Source of the DNA: Croceibacterium mercuriale
Lineage (GTDB): Bacteria > Pseudomonadota > Alphaproteobacteria > Sphingomonadales > Sphingomonadaceae
Reading direction: 5' to 3'
NCBI RefSeq assembly: GCF_000802385.1
Contig: NZ_JTDN01000002.1
Span: 558,001-622,000 of the forward strand
DNA length: 64,000 nucleotides
Positions 25,964 through 34,186 of this stretch are shown piece after piece. The notes below the pieces were generated by a model. The model saw only the letters and a program-made list of their open reading frames with translations. It was not told the DNA's origin and did not search any database. The position numbers were made by a program, and so were the translations under genes. Numbering within the stretch: position 1 is the stretch's first letter; the number at the start of each line of letters is the position of its first letter.

Positions 25964-26533
25964 ATGGAGATCCGCATTTCCGGCCACCAGATGGACACTG
26001 GTGCAGCCTTGCAGGAACATGCCACCGAGCGGCTGGAGGCGATCGCTGAAAAGTATTTCAGCCGGACCCTGTCTTCCACCGTCACCTTCGGCAAGGCGCC
26101 GTCAGCGGCGTTCACCTGCGACATCGTGATGCATGTGAACCAGGGACTGATCCTGAAGAGCCACGGCTCCGCCACGGATGTCCACCAGGCCTTCGATCAG
26201 GCGGCCGCCAAGGTGGAAAAGCAGCTGCGCCGCTACAAGCGCCGGCTGACCGACCGCAGCGAGCAGCACGAGTTCACCGCGGCGGAGCACGACGCCGCCT
26301 ACACCGTCTTCGCGGCGGAGGAGCAGGAGGACGAGCTCACCACCGATGCACCGCTGGTGATTGCCGAGACCCGCATCGACGTGCCGGATGTCAGCGTGTC
26401 CGACGCAGTGATGCTGCTGGACCTGCGCCACACGGCGGCACTGTTCTTCAAGAATGCCGGCACCGGACGCCACAACATGGTCTATCGCCGGGACGACGGT
26501 TCGATCGGCTGGGTGGAACCCGCGCAGGCCTGA
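25964..26533 (+). CDS. hpf: Long-form ribosome hibernation promoting factor
   Basis: Long HPF dimerises 70S ribosomes into inactive 100S particles in stationary phase. The 189-aa protein has the N-terminal S30AE domain (about 1-100: MEIRISGHQMDTGAALQEHA ... DVHQAFDQAAAKVEKQLRRYK). A linker follows, then the C-terminal dimerisation domain (about 130-189) with VSDAVMLLDLRHTAALFFKN. The ATG at 25964 follows AGAAGGAGAA; the upstream in-frame reading lacks family similarity. In many proteobacteria hpf follows rpoN; here it follows dnaQ, and ptsN comes next. Confidence 0.93.
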   Translation: MEIRISGHQMDTGAALQEHATERLEAIAEKYFSRTLSSTVTFGKAPSAAFTCDIVMHVNQGLILKSHGSATDVHQAFDQAAAKVEKQLRRYKRRLTDRSEQHEFTAAEHDAAYTVFAAEEQEDELTTDAPLVIAETRIDVPDVSVSDAVMLLDLRHTAALFFKNAGTGRHNMVYRRDDGSIGWVEPAQA

Positions 26534-26540
26534 CCGATCC

Positions 26541-26592
26541 CGCTCGCGTTGCCGGTGCCTGCGGCTCCGGTAGCGCGAGCACAACTTTTGTT
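26541..26592 (+). terminator. Possible weak terminator after hpf
   Basis: GCTCGCG (26542-26548) pairs with CGCGAGC (26574-26580), with an inner CCGG/CCGG pairing. ACAACTTTTG follows, giving only four T residues. Confidence 0.35.
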
Positions 26593-26653
26593 GCCGCACT
26601 TCCGACCCGCGCACGGGTAGCGCCAGCTGGCAGGGCGGCCTACAGGCCATGGC

Positions 26654-27115
26654 ATGAGCCCCTTTTTCACCCTCGCGCCGGAGGCGGTCAGCATTGCCAC
26701 CCTGCCCGACAAGCCAGCCGTGCTGCGCGCGCTGGCCGGGCAGTTCACGCGCGCCTGGGGCCTGGATAGCGGCGCGGTGCTGGATGCGCTGGAGGAACGC
26801 GAGCAGCTGGGCAGCACCGGCTTCGGCCGCGGCGTGGCCATGCCGCATTCGCGCATTCCCGGCATTGCCCGCCCGGTGGTCGCGGTGATCCGCCTGAAGC
26901 AGCCGATCGACTTCGCCGCGGCCGACGGCATGCCGGTCGGCCTGGTGTTCGGCCTGCTGTCCCCGACCAACAGCGGCGCCACCCATCTGCATGCGCTGGC
27001 CGCCCTGTCGCGCCTGGTGCGTGACGAACGCGTACATGAGTCGCTGCTGGATGCCCCCGATGCGGAGGTGCTGTACGGTCTGCTGGCCAATGCCACCGAC
27101 CGGGATGCCGCCTGA
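26654..27115 (+). CDS. ptsN: Nitrogen-type PTS EIIA component (EIIA-Ntr)
   Basis: EIIA-Ntr is the last phosphoacceptor of the nitrogen PTS and regulates potassium, nitrogen and stress responses rather than moving sugar. The 153-aa protein has the phosphorylatable His65 in GVAMPHSRIPG and the family segments REQLGSTGFGRG and THLHALAALSRLVRD. It follows hpf after 120 bp and is followed directly (no gap) by a DUF1491 gene. The partner genes ptsO and ptsP are not in the window. Confidence 0.93.
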   Translation: MSPFFTLAPEAVSIATLPDKPAVLRALAGQFTRAWGLDSGAVLDALEEREQLGSTGFGRGVAMPHSRIPGIARPVVAVIRLKQPIDFAAADGMPVGLVFGLLSPTNSGATHLHALAALSRLVRDERVHESLLDAPDAEVLYGLLANATDRDAA

Positions 27116-27439
27116 ATGGATGCCCGCCTGCCCACCCATCTGGAGGTCGGCGGGCTGATCCGCGCAGTGCAGGCCGCCGGCGGCTTCGCCACCGTCATCG
27201 CCACCGGGGAGCGGGATGCCGGCACGCTGATGCTGGTACTGAGCGAGCGCGGCGCGCCGGCGCGCGCGTTCGAGCGGATGCCGCAGCCGGACGGAACGCG
27301 TCGCTGGGTGCCGAGTCGCGCACAGGACATGGAGGACCCGCGGGCATTCTGGGACTGGTGCGATCGGCGTCACCGGCAGGACAGCGATCTGTGGGTGCTG
27401 GAGCTCGACGTCGCTGACGCAGAACGCCTCATCGGCTGA
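27116..27439 (+). CDS. DUF1491 family protein
   Basis: This 107-aa protein matches the alphaproteobacterial DUF1491 family of unknown function. Visible family features are the start ARLPTHLEVGGLIRAVQAAGG, the central GTLMLVLSERG and the C-terminal DLWVLELDVADAERLI. It is predicted soluble with mixed alpha/beta structure and no cysteine pair or obvious active site. Its ATG follows the ptsN stop immediately (TGA then ATG), so the two are co-translated and may be linked functionally, although no role is known. Confidence 0.8.
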   Translation: MDARLPTHLEVGGLIRAVQAAGGFATVIATGERDAGTLMLVLSERGAPARAFERMPQPDGTRRWVPSRAQDMEDPRAFWDWCDRRHRQDSDLWVLELDVADAERLIG

Positions 27440-27464
27440 TCCTGCCACAAAGGCGCCACAAAGC

Positions 27465-27492
27465 TTGACTCGATGTCGGTGGGGGTTAAAGG
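27465..27492 (+). promoter_or_regulatory. Possible sigma-70-type promoter before the cell-wall hydrolase
   Basis: TTGACT (27465-27470), a 16-bp spacer, then TAAAGG (27487-27492). It lies in a 239-bp gap otherwise without a recognisable gene, about 190 bp before the hydrolase ATG. Confidence 0.4.
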
Positions 27493-27678
27493 CCCCGCCA
27501 CTTCGACAGCGCAGGCAGTGCGGGTGCGGCAGGACGCCGTTCCGCATCGGCGCGCAGACGGGGGGTGGCCGTCAGGCTGCCGGACGGATCGTACGGGTTC
27601 ACAGCGGCAAGCCATCGGCCTGCCCTGCCCGGTCCGCCGGCCCTGGGCAGGCGCCAACCGCCCTGAGTACCAGGATCA

Positions 27679-28344
27679 ATGTCTTTTACTTCTACCCGCG
27701 TCAGGGTGACCGCCCTTGCGCTGACACTGTTTGCTACGCTTTTCGGCGCCACCGGTTCCGGCGCCATCGCCCAGGATGATCTGGGCCCCTATTCCGGCCT
27801 TGCCGCGGCCCCTGTGGCGGTTACCCCGCCCGCGCCGCCGGTCCTTGATGAAGCTGCCCAGGACGCAGATGCGCCGCGCTTCGTCGCCGAACCCGTGATC
27901 CAGCAATTGCCCGTACCGGCCCAGGCTGACAGCCTGGCCGAGCTGGTGGCGATCCTGCCGACCGAAGCCGACCTGTCCGACGAGATGCAGTGCCTGGCGC
28001 AGGCAATCTACTGGGAAGCCCGCGGCGAGGACCTGGACGGCCAGCTGGCCGTGGCCCAGGTCATCATCAACCGGAGCGAGAACCGCCGCTTCCCCGGCAA
28101 TTATTGCGGCGTGGTGACCCAGCCGGCGCAATTCTCCTTCGTGCAGGGTGGCCGGATCCCCGCCGTGCGCAGCGGCACCCGCGCGTGGCATCGCGCAAAG
28201 GCGATCGCCCAGATCGCGCATGACGATCTGTGGGACAGCGAAGTCGGCGATGCGCTGTATTTCCATGCCCGCCGCGTGCGCCCCAGCTGGGCCCACACCA
28301 AACTGGCCCGCGCAACGATCGACAGCCACATCTTCTATCGCTGA
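27679..28344 (+). CDS. Exported cell wall hydrolase (SleB/Hydrolase_2 family)
   Basis: The 221-aa product has a Sec signal peptide (about 1-31, ending GAIAQ), a Pro/Ala-rich linker (32-90) and a C-terminal Hydrolase_2 domain (about 98-221), related to the SleB cortex-lytic enzyme. Its core is CLAQAIYWEARGED with Glu113, GQLAVAQVIINR, PAQFSFV and ALYFHARRVRPSW. Members act on peptidoglycan, probably as lytic transglycosylases or amidases. No spore genes are present, so a role in cell-wall remodelling is expected. AGGATCA precedes the ATG. Confidence 0.88.
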   Translation: MSFTSTRVRVTALALTLFATLFGATGSGAIAQDDLGPYSGLAAAPVAVTPPAPPVLDEAAQDADAPRFVAEPVIQQLPVPAQADSLAELVAILPTEADLSDEMQCLAQAIYWEARGEDLDGQLAVAQVIINRSENRRFPGNYCGVVTQPAQFSFVQGGRIPAVRSGTRAWHRAKAIAQIAHDDLWDSEVGDALYFHARRVRPSWAHTKLARATIDSHIFYR

Positions 28345-28403
28345 GCAGGCGTCCTGCGACAGGCTCCGGACCGGCAGGTCGAAGCGCTGGCCCGGAACCG
28401 GCC

Positions 28404-29180
28404 CTATCGCCCGGCCATGGCCTTGACCCGGCGCAGATAGGTCCGGCCGATCCGCAGCGCCGTGCCGTCCGCCAGTTCCACGCACCACACGCCCAGTCCT
28501 TCGTGCCGCAGGCCGTGGATGCGGTCGCGGCGCAGGATGGTGGAACGGTGGATGCGGATGAACTGCTGCGGATCCAGCCGCCCTTCCAGCCCGGCGATGG
28601 TCTGCAGCAGCAGATGGCTGCGGCCTTCCCCGCCGCCGACATGCAGCCGCACATAGTCACGCTCCGCATCGATGCGCTCGACCTGATCGACCTCGATGCG
28701 CAGCAGCTCGGACCGGTGCGGCACCCAGAACTCGCGCAGCCAGCCGGCACCGTCCGCCGCCTCGCCGGCGCCGTTCCGCTCCCGCCGGGTCAGCGCCCGC
28801 TCCACCGCGCGGGCCAGGCGGTCGGCGGCGACGGGTTTCAGCACATAGTCCACCGCATCGATGTCGAAGGCCTGCACCGCGAAATCGCCATGCGCGGTGA
28901 CGAAGATGACGGCGGCATCCGGTACCCGCCTGGCCAGCTGGCGCGCAGTGGCCAGGCCGTCCAGCCCGGGCATGGTCATGTCCAGCAGCAGCAGGTCGGG
29001 CCGCAGCCGGTCCGCCAGCCGCAGCGCGGACTCGCCATCGCTGGCCGTGCCGATCACCTGCAGGCCGGACAGCCCGGCGCACAGCACCTGCATCCGTTCG
29101 ATCGCCAGCGGCTCGTCATCCACGATCAGCGTGCGCAAGGCGCCCCCGTCCGCACCCGTGCCTTCGTCCATGCCGTTCAT
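28404..29180 (-). CDS. LytTR-family response regulator
   Basis: The 258-aa protein combines a receiver domain (about 17-135) with a LytTR DNA-binding domain (about 155-255). The receiver has acidic Asp21/Asp22, phosphoacceptor Asp67 in LLLLDMTMPG and Lys115 in YVLKPV. The LytTR part includes IDAERDYVRLHV and FIRIHRSTILRRDRI. The ATG at 29180 overlaps the stop of the upstream sensor kinase (ATGA), so the two form a two-component system of the LytS/LytR type. In-frame ATGs at 29171 and 29225 are alternatives. Its targets are unknown. Confidence 0.92.
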   Translation of the reverse strand: MNGMDEGTGADGGALRTLIVDDEPLAIERMQVLCAGLSGLQVIGTASDGESALRLADRLRPDLLLLDMTMPGLDGLATARQLARRVPDAAVIFVTAHGDFAVQAFDIDAVDYVLKPVAADRLARAVERALTRRERNGAGEAADGAGWLREFWVPHRSELLRIEVDQVERIDAERDYVRLHVGGGEGRSHLLLQTIAGLEGRLDPQQFIRIHRSTILRRDRIHGLRHEGLGVWCVELADGTALRIGRTYLRRVKAMAGR

Positions 29181-30643
29181 TCCCCCATGTCTTCGCCAAC
29201 CAGTGGCAGGTCCAGCCGCGTGCAATAACCGCCGCCGGCTGCCGGGCCGAATGTCACCTGCGCCGCGCTGCCGAAGCGCGCCGCCAGCCGGTCGCGCACA
29301 TTGGCGAGCCCGATGCCGAACCCGCGATGCGCCGGCGCGGCACCCTCCGGCCGGCCCGGCCCGTCATCGGACACCTCCAGCAGCAGCCGGTCGCCCTCCG
29401 CCCGGGCCGCGATGGTGATGGTCACCGTCTGCGTGGTCGGGGCCAGGGCGTGCAGGATGCTGTTCTCCACCAGCGGCTGCAGGATCATGCCGGGCACGCG
29501 CACGCCTTCCAGCCCGGCCGGCAGGTCGTAGCGGGTGCGCAGGCGTTGCGGGAAACGCACCGCCTCGATGTCGAGATACAGGCGCTGCAGCTCCAGTTCC
29601 TGCCGCAGGGGCACGTCGCCGGTGGGATCGTCGGCCAGCGAATGGCGGTAGAAGGTCGACATGGTGCCGATCATCCGTTCCGCATCCTCCGTGCGCCCGG
29701 TCAGCACCAGCGCGGACAGCGAGTTGAGCGTGTTGAACAGGAAATGCGGGTTCACCTGATAGCGCAGCGATCGCAGCTCCGCCGCGCGTGCCGCCCGGCG
29801 GTAGGCGCTTTCGCGCCGCTCGGATGCGCGGGCGGCGACGCCGGTCAGCAGCGCCAGGTACAGCGCGCACCAGGCCAGCATCATGAAATACCGGCTGAAC
29901 ACCACCTCCACCAAATAATGCCACGGATCGCCGCGCAGCGATGCGGCGGGCAGGGTAATGCTCTGCCCGGCTGCGGTGATGGCGGGCACCGCGGGCGGCG
30001 GCGGCACGGGCGGGACCGGGTCGCCCGGTTCCGGTTCCGGGGCCGGTGGCGGGGGTGGTGCCGGCGGGGCGGGCAGGTCGGGTATGTCGACCAGCAGGTC
30101 GCCATTGGGGAACTGGCTGACCGTGAACCCGCGCCGTTCCGCCTCCCGCGTGAAGACGCGTTCCTCCAGCGACTGGAACACCAGCCGGTTGCTCTGCGCC
30201 AGCGCCACCGACACGGGCAGCGACAGCAGCAGCGCGGCGATGATCTTCACTGGCAGCGGACGGTGATCGAACAGGCGCAGCACCAGCCACAACGCCAGCG
30301 TGATCAGCACGCCGATCGCGCAGGCCAGCGCGCGCCGCCACAGCGTCTCCGCCGGGAAGCCGAAATCCATCAGTTGCGCGCGCAGCGTGCTGAGCAGGAA
30401 ATAGCACAGCCACAATCCCACGGCGGAGGCGAGCACCGTGCGAATGGCACGCCGCCATGCGGTGCGGGATCTTCGATGGTCGGGGCGCGGTCCATGGCAC
30501 CGTGTAACGGCGGCGGGGCGGGCGGCGCCAGCGCCGTTGTCGGACGTGGTCGGCCGCTGGTCGATCGCTGGTGGCCGCCGGGCGATCGGGCCCGTCAAAC
30601 CGCTTGGCGCAGGGCAGGATTCTGTCCTAATGCGCCGCAACAA
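29177..30643 (-). CDS. LytS-type sensor histidine kinase with proline-rich loop
   Basis: The protein has three to four membrane segments. Between them is a periplasmic-type region (about 155-235) containing an extreme Pro/Glu-rich tract. The HisKA_7TM/His_kinase domain follows, with phosphoacceptor motif YQVNPHFLFNTLNSLSAL, and a C-terminal ATPase domain with LQPLVENSILHAL, DDGPG and GIGLANVRDRL. It is coupled by ATGA overlap to the LytTR regulator. The start is uncertain: TTG 30643 is the furthest reading, but the first 60 residues look unlike coding sequence, and GTG 30436 is an alternative. It is divergent from the PCMT-like gene with a very short gap. Confidence 0.85.
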   Translation of the reverse strand: MLRRIRTESCPAPSGLTGPIARRPPAIDQRPTTSDNGAGAARPAAVTRCHGPRPDHRRSRTAWRRAIRTVLASAVGLWLCYFLLSTLRAQLMDFGFPAETLWRRALACAIGVLITLALWLVLRLFDHRPLPVKIIAALLLSLPVSVALAQSNRLVFQSLEERVFTREAERRGFTVSQFPNGDLLVDIPDLPAPPAPPPPPAPEPEPGDPVPPVPPPPAVPAITAAGQSITLPAASLRGDPWHYLVEVVFSRYFMMLAWCALYLALLTGVAARASERRESAYRRAARAAELRSLRYQVNPHFLFNTLNSLSALVLTGRTEDAERMIGTMSTFYRHSLADDPTGDVPLRQELELQRLYLDIEAVRFPQRLRTRYDLPAGLEGVRVPGMILQPLVENSILHALAPTTQTVTITIAARAEGDRLLLEVSDDGPGRPEGAAPAHRGFGIGLANVRDRLAARFGSAAQVTFGPAAGGGYCTRLDLPLVGEDMGE

Positions 30644-30669
30644 TTCCTTTCATTGCGACCGGACAGCCT

Positions 30670-31302
30670 GTGACCATTGTCGAAGACCGCACGCCCACCC
30701 GTACCGTTGCCGCCGACTTCGCCGTCGCGCGCAGGGCGATGATCGACTCCCAGCTGCGCCCCAGCGGCGTCAGCGCACCATGGGTGCTGGAACGGATGGC
30801 GGAGCTCCCGCGCGAAGATTTCGTGCCGCCCGCCCGCCGCGCCGTCGCCTACATGGATCGCGCCGTGCCGCTGGCCGGCGGTCGCTGGCTGGCCCCGGCC
30901 ACGGTACACGGCCTGATGGTGCAGGAAGCGCGCCCCCGCGCCGACGACCGCGTGCTGGTGGTGGACGGCGGCAGCGGCTACCTGCCCACGCTGATCCGCC
31001 CGCTGGCGGGTTCGGTGGAGGTCATCGGGGTGGAGGCGGCAAGTGCCGGCACCGTGGCGGCCGACGGAGCCGGGGGCGGCTACACGCTGCTGCTGGTCGA
31101 TGGCGCGGCGGAGCAGCTGCCCGCCCCCCTGCTGGCCACGCTGGCACCGGGCGCGCGGATCGTCACCGGGCTGGTGGAATCCGGTGTGACCCGGCTGGCG
31201 GCGGGACAGGCGGTGGACGGGCGCGCGGCGCTGCTGCCGTTGATGGAGATCGGCATTCCCGTGCTGCCCGAATTCGCCGCCCCCCGCGTCTGGAGCTTCT
31301 GA
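30670..31302 (+). CDS. Protein-L-isoaspartate O-methyltransferase-like protein, degenerate
   Basis: The 210-aa product aligns with PCMT at its N-terminus (DFAVARRAMIDSQLRPSGV, PREDFVPPARRAVAYMD), where the fold begins. The SAM-binding motif I, usually DVGTGSGY, reads VVDGGSGYLPTL here. The following region up to the next strand appears shortened by several tens of residues compared with typical enzymes, so catalysis is doubtful. The start is a GTG at 30670. It lies 4 bp before the tolC start, a neighbourhood common in alphaproteobacteria, and the pair is surely co-transcribed. A structural or regulatory role linked to TolC is speculation. Confidence 0.75.
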   Translation: MTIVEDRTPTRTVAADFAVARRAMIDSQLRPSGVSAPWVLERMAELPREDFVPPARRAVAYMDRAVPLAGGRWLAPATVHGLMVQEARPRADDRVLVVDGGSGYLPTLIRPLAGSVEVIGVEAASAGTVAADGAGGGYTLLLVDGAAEQLPAPLLATLAPGARIVTGLVESGVTRLAAGQAVDGRAALLPLMEIGIPVLPEFAAPRVWSF

Positions 31303-31306
31303 GCCG

Positions 31307-32875
31307 GTGACCCGTACCCCTGTCGGTAACGGCCTGCACCGTGCGGTCCGATTGCGCGGTCTGGCGGGCGGGTCACTGGCCCTGGCGCTGGTGCTGGGCG
31401 GTCCGCCCGCCCGGGCGGACACGCTGGAACAGGCGCTGATCGCCGCCTACACCAACAATCCCACGCTGAATGCCGCCCGCGCGGACCAGCGCGCGGTGGA
31501 CGAGAACGTGCCGATCCAGCGTTCGGCCGGCCGGCCGACGGTCAACGGCACCGTTACCCTGATCGAGTTCCTGAAGCAGGCGCAGGTGAACTTCATCGCG
31601 CCGGAGCGGGCGCTGAATGCCGGGCTGGACCTGGCCGTGCCGCTGTATCAGGGAGGCGCGGTCCGCAACGGCATCCGCGCGGCGCAGGAGCGGGTCGCCG
31701 CCGGCCGGGCCGATCTGCGGTCGACCGAAAGCGTCATCTTCAGCCAGGTGGTCACGGCCTACATGGACGTGATCGGGAACGAGGCGATCGCATCCCTGTC
31801 CGCCAATCAGGTGGAGGTGCTGGAGATCAACCTGCAGGCCACCAGCGACCGGTTCGAGATCGGCGACCTGACCCGGACCGACGTGGCGCAGTCCGAGTCG
31901 CGCCTGGCCATTGCCCGCGGCGACCTGGAAAATGCCCGTGCCAACCTGGTGGGCGCCCGCGAACGCTACATCCAGCTGGTCGGCCTGGCGCCGACCGACC
32001 TGCAGCCGCCGCCCCCGCTGGCCAACCTGCCGCTGGTGGTGGACGATGCGGTCGACGTGGCGGTGCAGAACAATCCGGACGTGATCGCCGCGATCGAACG
32101 GGCGGAAGCGGCCGGCTTCGACATCCGCGTGGCGGGTGCCGGGCGGCTGCCGCGGCTGGATGCCTTTACGCAAGGATCCTACCAGAATTTCCTCGGTACT
32201 CTGGGCTCGGTGCCGGGCACCGGGAGCTCGAACCAGGTCGCGACCGACCTGCAGGCCGGGGTGCGGCTGACGCTGCCGCTATATCAGGGCGGGCAGTTCG
32301 CCGCCCAGCGGCGGCAGGCGCAGGCGCAGGCGGCCAGCACGCTGGAGAACGCCGTCGCCATCGAACGCGACGTGGTGCAGCAGACCCGCTCGGCCTTCAC
32401 CAGCTGGCGCGCGGCGCTGGCGGTGATCGAATCCAGCCAGGTGGCGGTCGATGCGGCGGAGCTGAGCCTGGAAGGCGTGCAGGCGGAAAACACCGTCGGC
32501 AACCGGACCATCCTCGACATCCTCGACGCGCAGCGGGAATTGCTGATCGCACAGGTCGATCTCGTCACCGCGCGGCGCAACGCCTATGTCGCGGCCTTCA
32601 CCCTGCTGGCGGCGATGGGCCGGGCGGAGGCGCGCGACCTGGGGCTGGCGGATGATGTCCCGTTCTATGACCCGGCAGCCAATTACGAACGCGTACAGGG
32701 CAAGTGGTGGGACTGGGACACCGACCCGAACCCCACCGTGCAGAGCCCGCGCACGGTTGACATTCCGGCGCAGGCGGCGGACGTTCCCACCGAAGATCAG
32801 GCCGGTTCCGGGGCGCAGGACATCCTGGAGGATACCAAGGCGGGCGAGCAGCCGGCGGTGGCGCCACAGCCTTGA
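31307..32875 (+). CDS. tolC: TolC-family outer membrane efflux protein
   Basis: TolC forms the outer-membrane exit duct of type I secretion and efflux systems. The 522-aa precursor has a signal peptide (about 1-37, cleaved near ARA-DT). Two outer-membrane efflux repeats follow, with LEQALIAAYTNNPTLNAARA, PLYQGGAVRNGIRAAQERV, the second-repeat PLYQGGQFAAQRRQAQAQ and NRTILDILDAQRELL. The C-terminal 70 residues are acidic and Pro-rich, beyond the barrel. The start is GTG 31307, 4 bp after the PCMT-like gene. No inner-membrane pump gene is adjacent. Confidence 0.93.
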   Translation: MTRTPVGNGLHRAVRLRGLAGGSLALALVLGGPPARADTLEQALIAAYTNNPTLNAARADQRAVDENVPIQRSAGRPTVNGTVTLIEFLKQAQVNFIAPERALNAGLDLAVPLYQGGAVRNGIRAAQERVAAGRADLRSTESVIFSQVVTAYMDVIGNEAIASLSANQVEVLEINLQATSDRFEIGDLTRTDVAQSESRLAIARGDLENARANLVGARERYIQLVGLAPTDLQPPPPLANLPLVVDDAVDVAVQNNPDVIAAIERAEAAGFDIRVAGAGRLPRLDAFTQGSYQNFLGTLGSVPGTGSSNQVATDLQAGVRLTLPLYQGGQFAAQRRQAQAQAASTLENAVAIERDVVQQTRSAFTSWRAALAVIESSQVAVDAAELSLEGVQAENTVGNRTILDILDAQRELLIAQVDLVTARRNAYVAAFTLLAAMGRAEARDLGLADDVPFYDPAANYERVQGKWWDWDTDPNPTVQSPRTVDIPAQAADVPTEDQAGSGAQDILEDTKAGEQPAVAPQP

Positions 32876-32907
32876 GGTCGGCCTGGCAAAGGGCAGGGAA
32901 CAGCAGC

Positions 32908-33357
32908 ATGCAACTGGGTAACGAGGCGTCGGTGGAGGACATCCTGGCCTCCATCAAGCGGGTGATCGCGCGCGACCCGCCGCCGCCGCGTCCGGCCGCG
33001 CCGGCACCGGTCCCGGTCCCGCCCGCTGCTGCTGCCGCGCCGACCATGCGTGATCCGGAGCCGGTGGAGCCCGCCGATGCGGAGGAAGCCGCCGAGGTGC
33101 TGGCCGTGGTCGAGGCAGCGGTGCAGCCCGATCCGGCGCCGCTGACCAGCGATGCGACAGATGGTGCGCTGCGCGCCTCCTTCTCGCAACTGACCGCGAT
33201 TGCCGGCCTGACGCAGGACGGCGCGGCGCCGCTGGACGATGCCGTGCAGCAGGCGCTGCGGCCGCTGCTGGCGCAATGGCTGGACGCCCATCTGCCGGCC
33301 CTGGTCGAGCGTCTGGTGCGCGAGGAGATCGCGCGTATCGCCGGCCCGCGTGGCTGA
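32908..33357 (+). CDS. PopZ-like DUF2497 protein
   Basis: PopZ in Caulobacter forms polar condensates that anchor the ParB-centromere complex. The 149-aa protein shows the family architecture: a short N-terminal helix ASVEDILASIKRVIARD (about 6-22), a Pro/Glu-rich disordered middle (23-95) and a C-terminal oligomerisation segment QALRPLLAQWLDAHLPALVE, continuing RLVREEIARIA. The ATG at 32908 has AGGGAACAG upstream and gives the proper N-terminus. valS, the usual downstream neighbour in many alphaproteobacteria, is absent; a ferredoxin-like gene follows with an 8-bp overlap. Confidence 0.82.
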   Translation: MQLGNEASVEDILASIKRVIARDPPPPRPAAPAPVPVPPAAAAAPTMRDPEPVEPADAEEAAEVLAVVEAAVQPDPAPLTSDATDGALRASFSQLTAIAGLTQDGAAPLDDAVQQALRPLLAQWLDAHLPALVERLVREEIARIAGPRG

Positions 33358-33778
33358 CACCCCGCCCACCAGCGAGACGGAAGCCGAATGGGCGGCCGGC
33401 GCACTGGCCCGCGCAGGCCGGGCGCTGGCGGCGGTCGGCGGGGAAGCGATCCACCGACATATCTTCCTGTGCGGCATTTCCGACAAGCAGCAATGCTGCT
33501 CCCGCCCGGAAGGGGAGGAGGCGTGGAACTTCCTGAAGGCCCGGCTGAAGCAGCTGGGCCTGACCGCGCCGGGCAGGGAAGGCGGCATCGTGCGGCGGAC
33601 CAAGGCCGATTGCCTGCAGATCTGCCATGCGGGGCCGATCGCGCTGATCTGGCCGGACCGGGTCTGGTATCATTCCTGCACGCCCGCGGTGCTGGAACGG
33701 ATTATCCAGCAGCACCTGATCGACGGCGTGCCGGTCGCCGAATACCGGCTGCTGCCGGCGGATCAGTCGGGCGCCTGA
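33350..33778 (+). CDS. (2Fe-2S) thioredoxin-like ferredoxin protein
   Basis: The 142-aa product resembles the thioredoxin-fold 2Fe-2S ferredoxins. Candidate cluster cysteines are in HIFLCGISDKQQCCSR (about 37-52) and DCLQICHAGP (about 88-97), the typical C-x(8-12)-C ... C-x3-C pattern. The start is GTG 33350, overlapping the PopZ-like gene by 8 bp; no ATG is available in frame nearby without leaving the family. Its electron partner is unknown. It converges with a small membrane-protein gene, with a 16-bp coding overlap. Confidence 0.8.
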   Translation: MADTPPTSETEAEWAAGALARAGRALAAVGGEAIHRHIFLCGISDKQQCCSRPEGEEAWNFLKARLKQLGLTAPGREGGIVRRTKADCLQICHAGPIALIWPDRVWYHSCTPAVLERIIQQHLIDGVPVAEYRLLPADQSGA

Positions 33779-34062
33779 TCCTCGCCGTCCAGCCGGTGGT
33801 TCACCGAATGGTCGTGGCCGGTGCCGTTGGACAGGAAGACCAGCCCCATCAGCGCGCTCATCAGCAGCATGGTCAGGCCGATGCCCAGGGCAGACGCGAT
33901 GAAGAAGTGCACGGACACCAGCGCCCCCTGCTGCCACAGCACCAGCATGGCGATCACCACCACGGCGATCGTCAGCGCCAGCATCAGCCACATCAGCCGG
34001 CGGAACCTCGCCCAGGCATGGGCGGCGGCATGCGGATCGTCGAGTGGGGAGCGGCGGGCCAT
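33763..34062 (-). CDS. Small two-helix membrane protein
   Basis: The 99-aa product has two clear membrane segments (about 22-44 and 52-77) and a His/Asp-rich C-terminal tail (GTGHDHSVNHRLDGED). The N-terminus (MARRSPLDDPHAAAHAWARFRRLM) is polar. It resembles small conserved hypothetical proteins of sphingomonads without a known role. The ATG at 34062 is chosen because longer in-frame readings to 34710 would run through the CBS protein gene. Its 3' end overlaps the ferredoxin gene by 16 bp in antisense. Confidence 0.6.
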   Translation of the reverse strand: MARRSPLDDPHAAAHAWARFRRLMWLMLALTIAVVVIAMLVLWQQGALVSVHFFIASALGIGLTMLLMSALMGLVFLSNGTGHDHSVNHRLDGEDQAPD

Positions 34063-34186
34063 GAAACCGCTTGTGCCCGTTCCGCATGGTCCGCGCAACA
34101 ACATGGGGCAAAGGCCGCTGGCGGGGCGGGCACGATCATGGCATCCTCCCCAGCCCGAGGATAATAATACCAGGGGAGAGGAAGCC

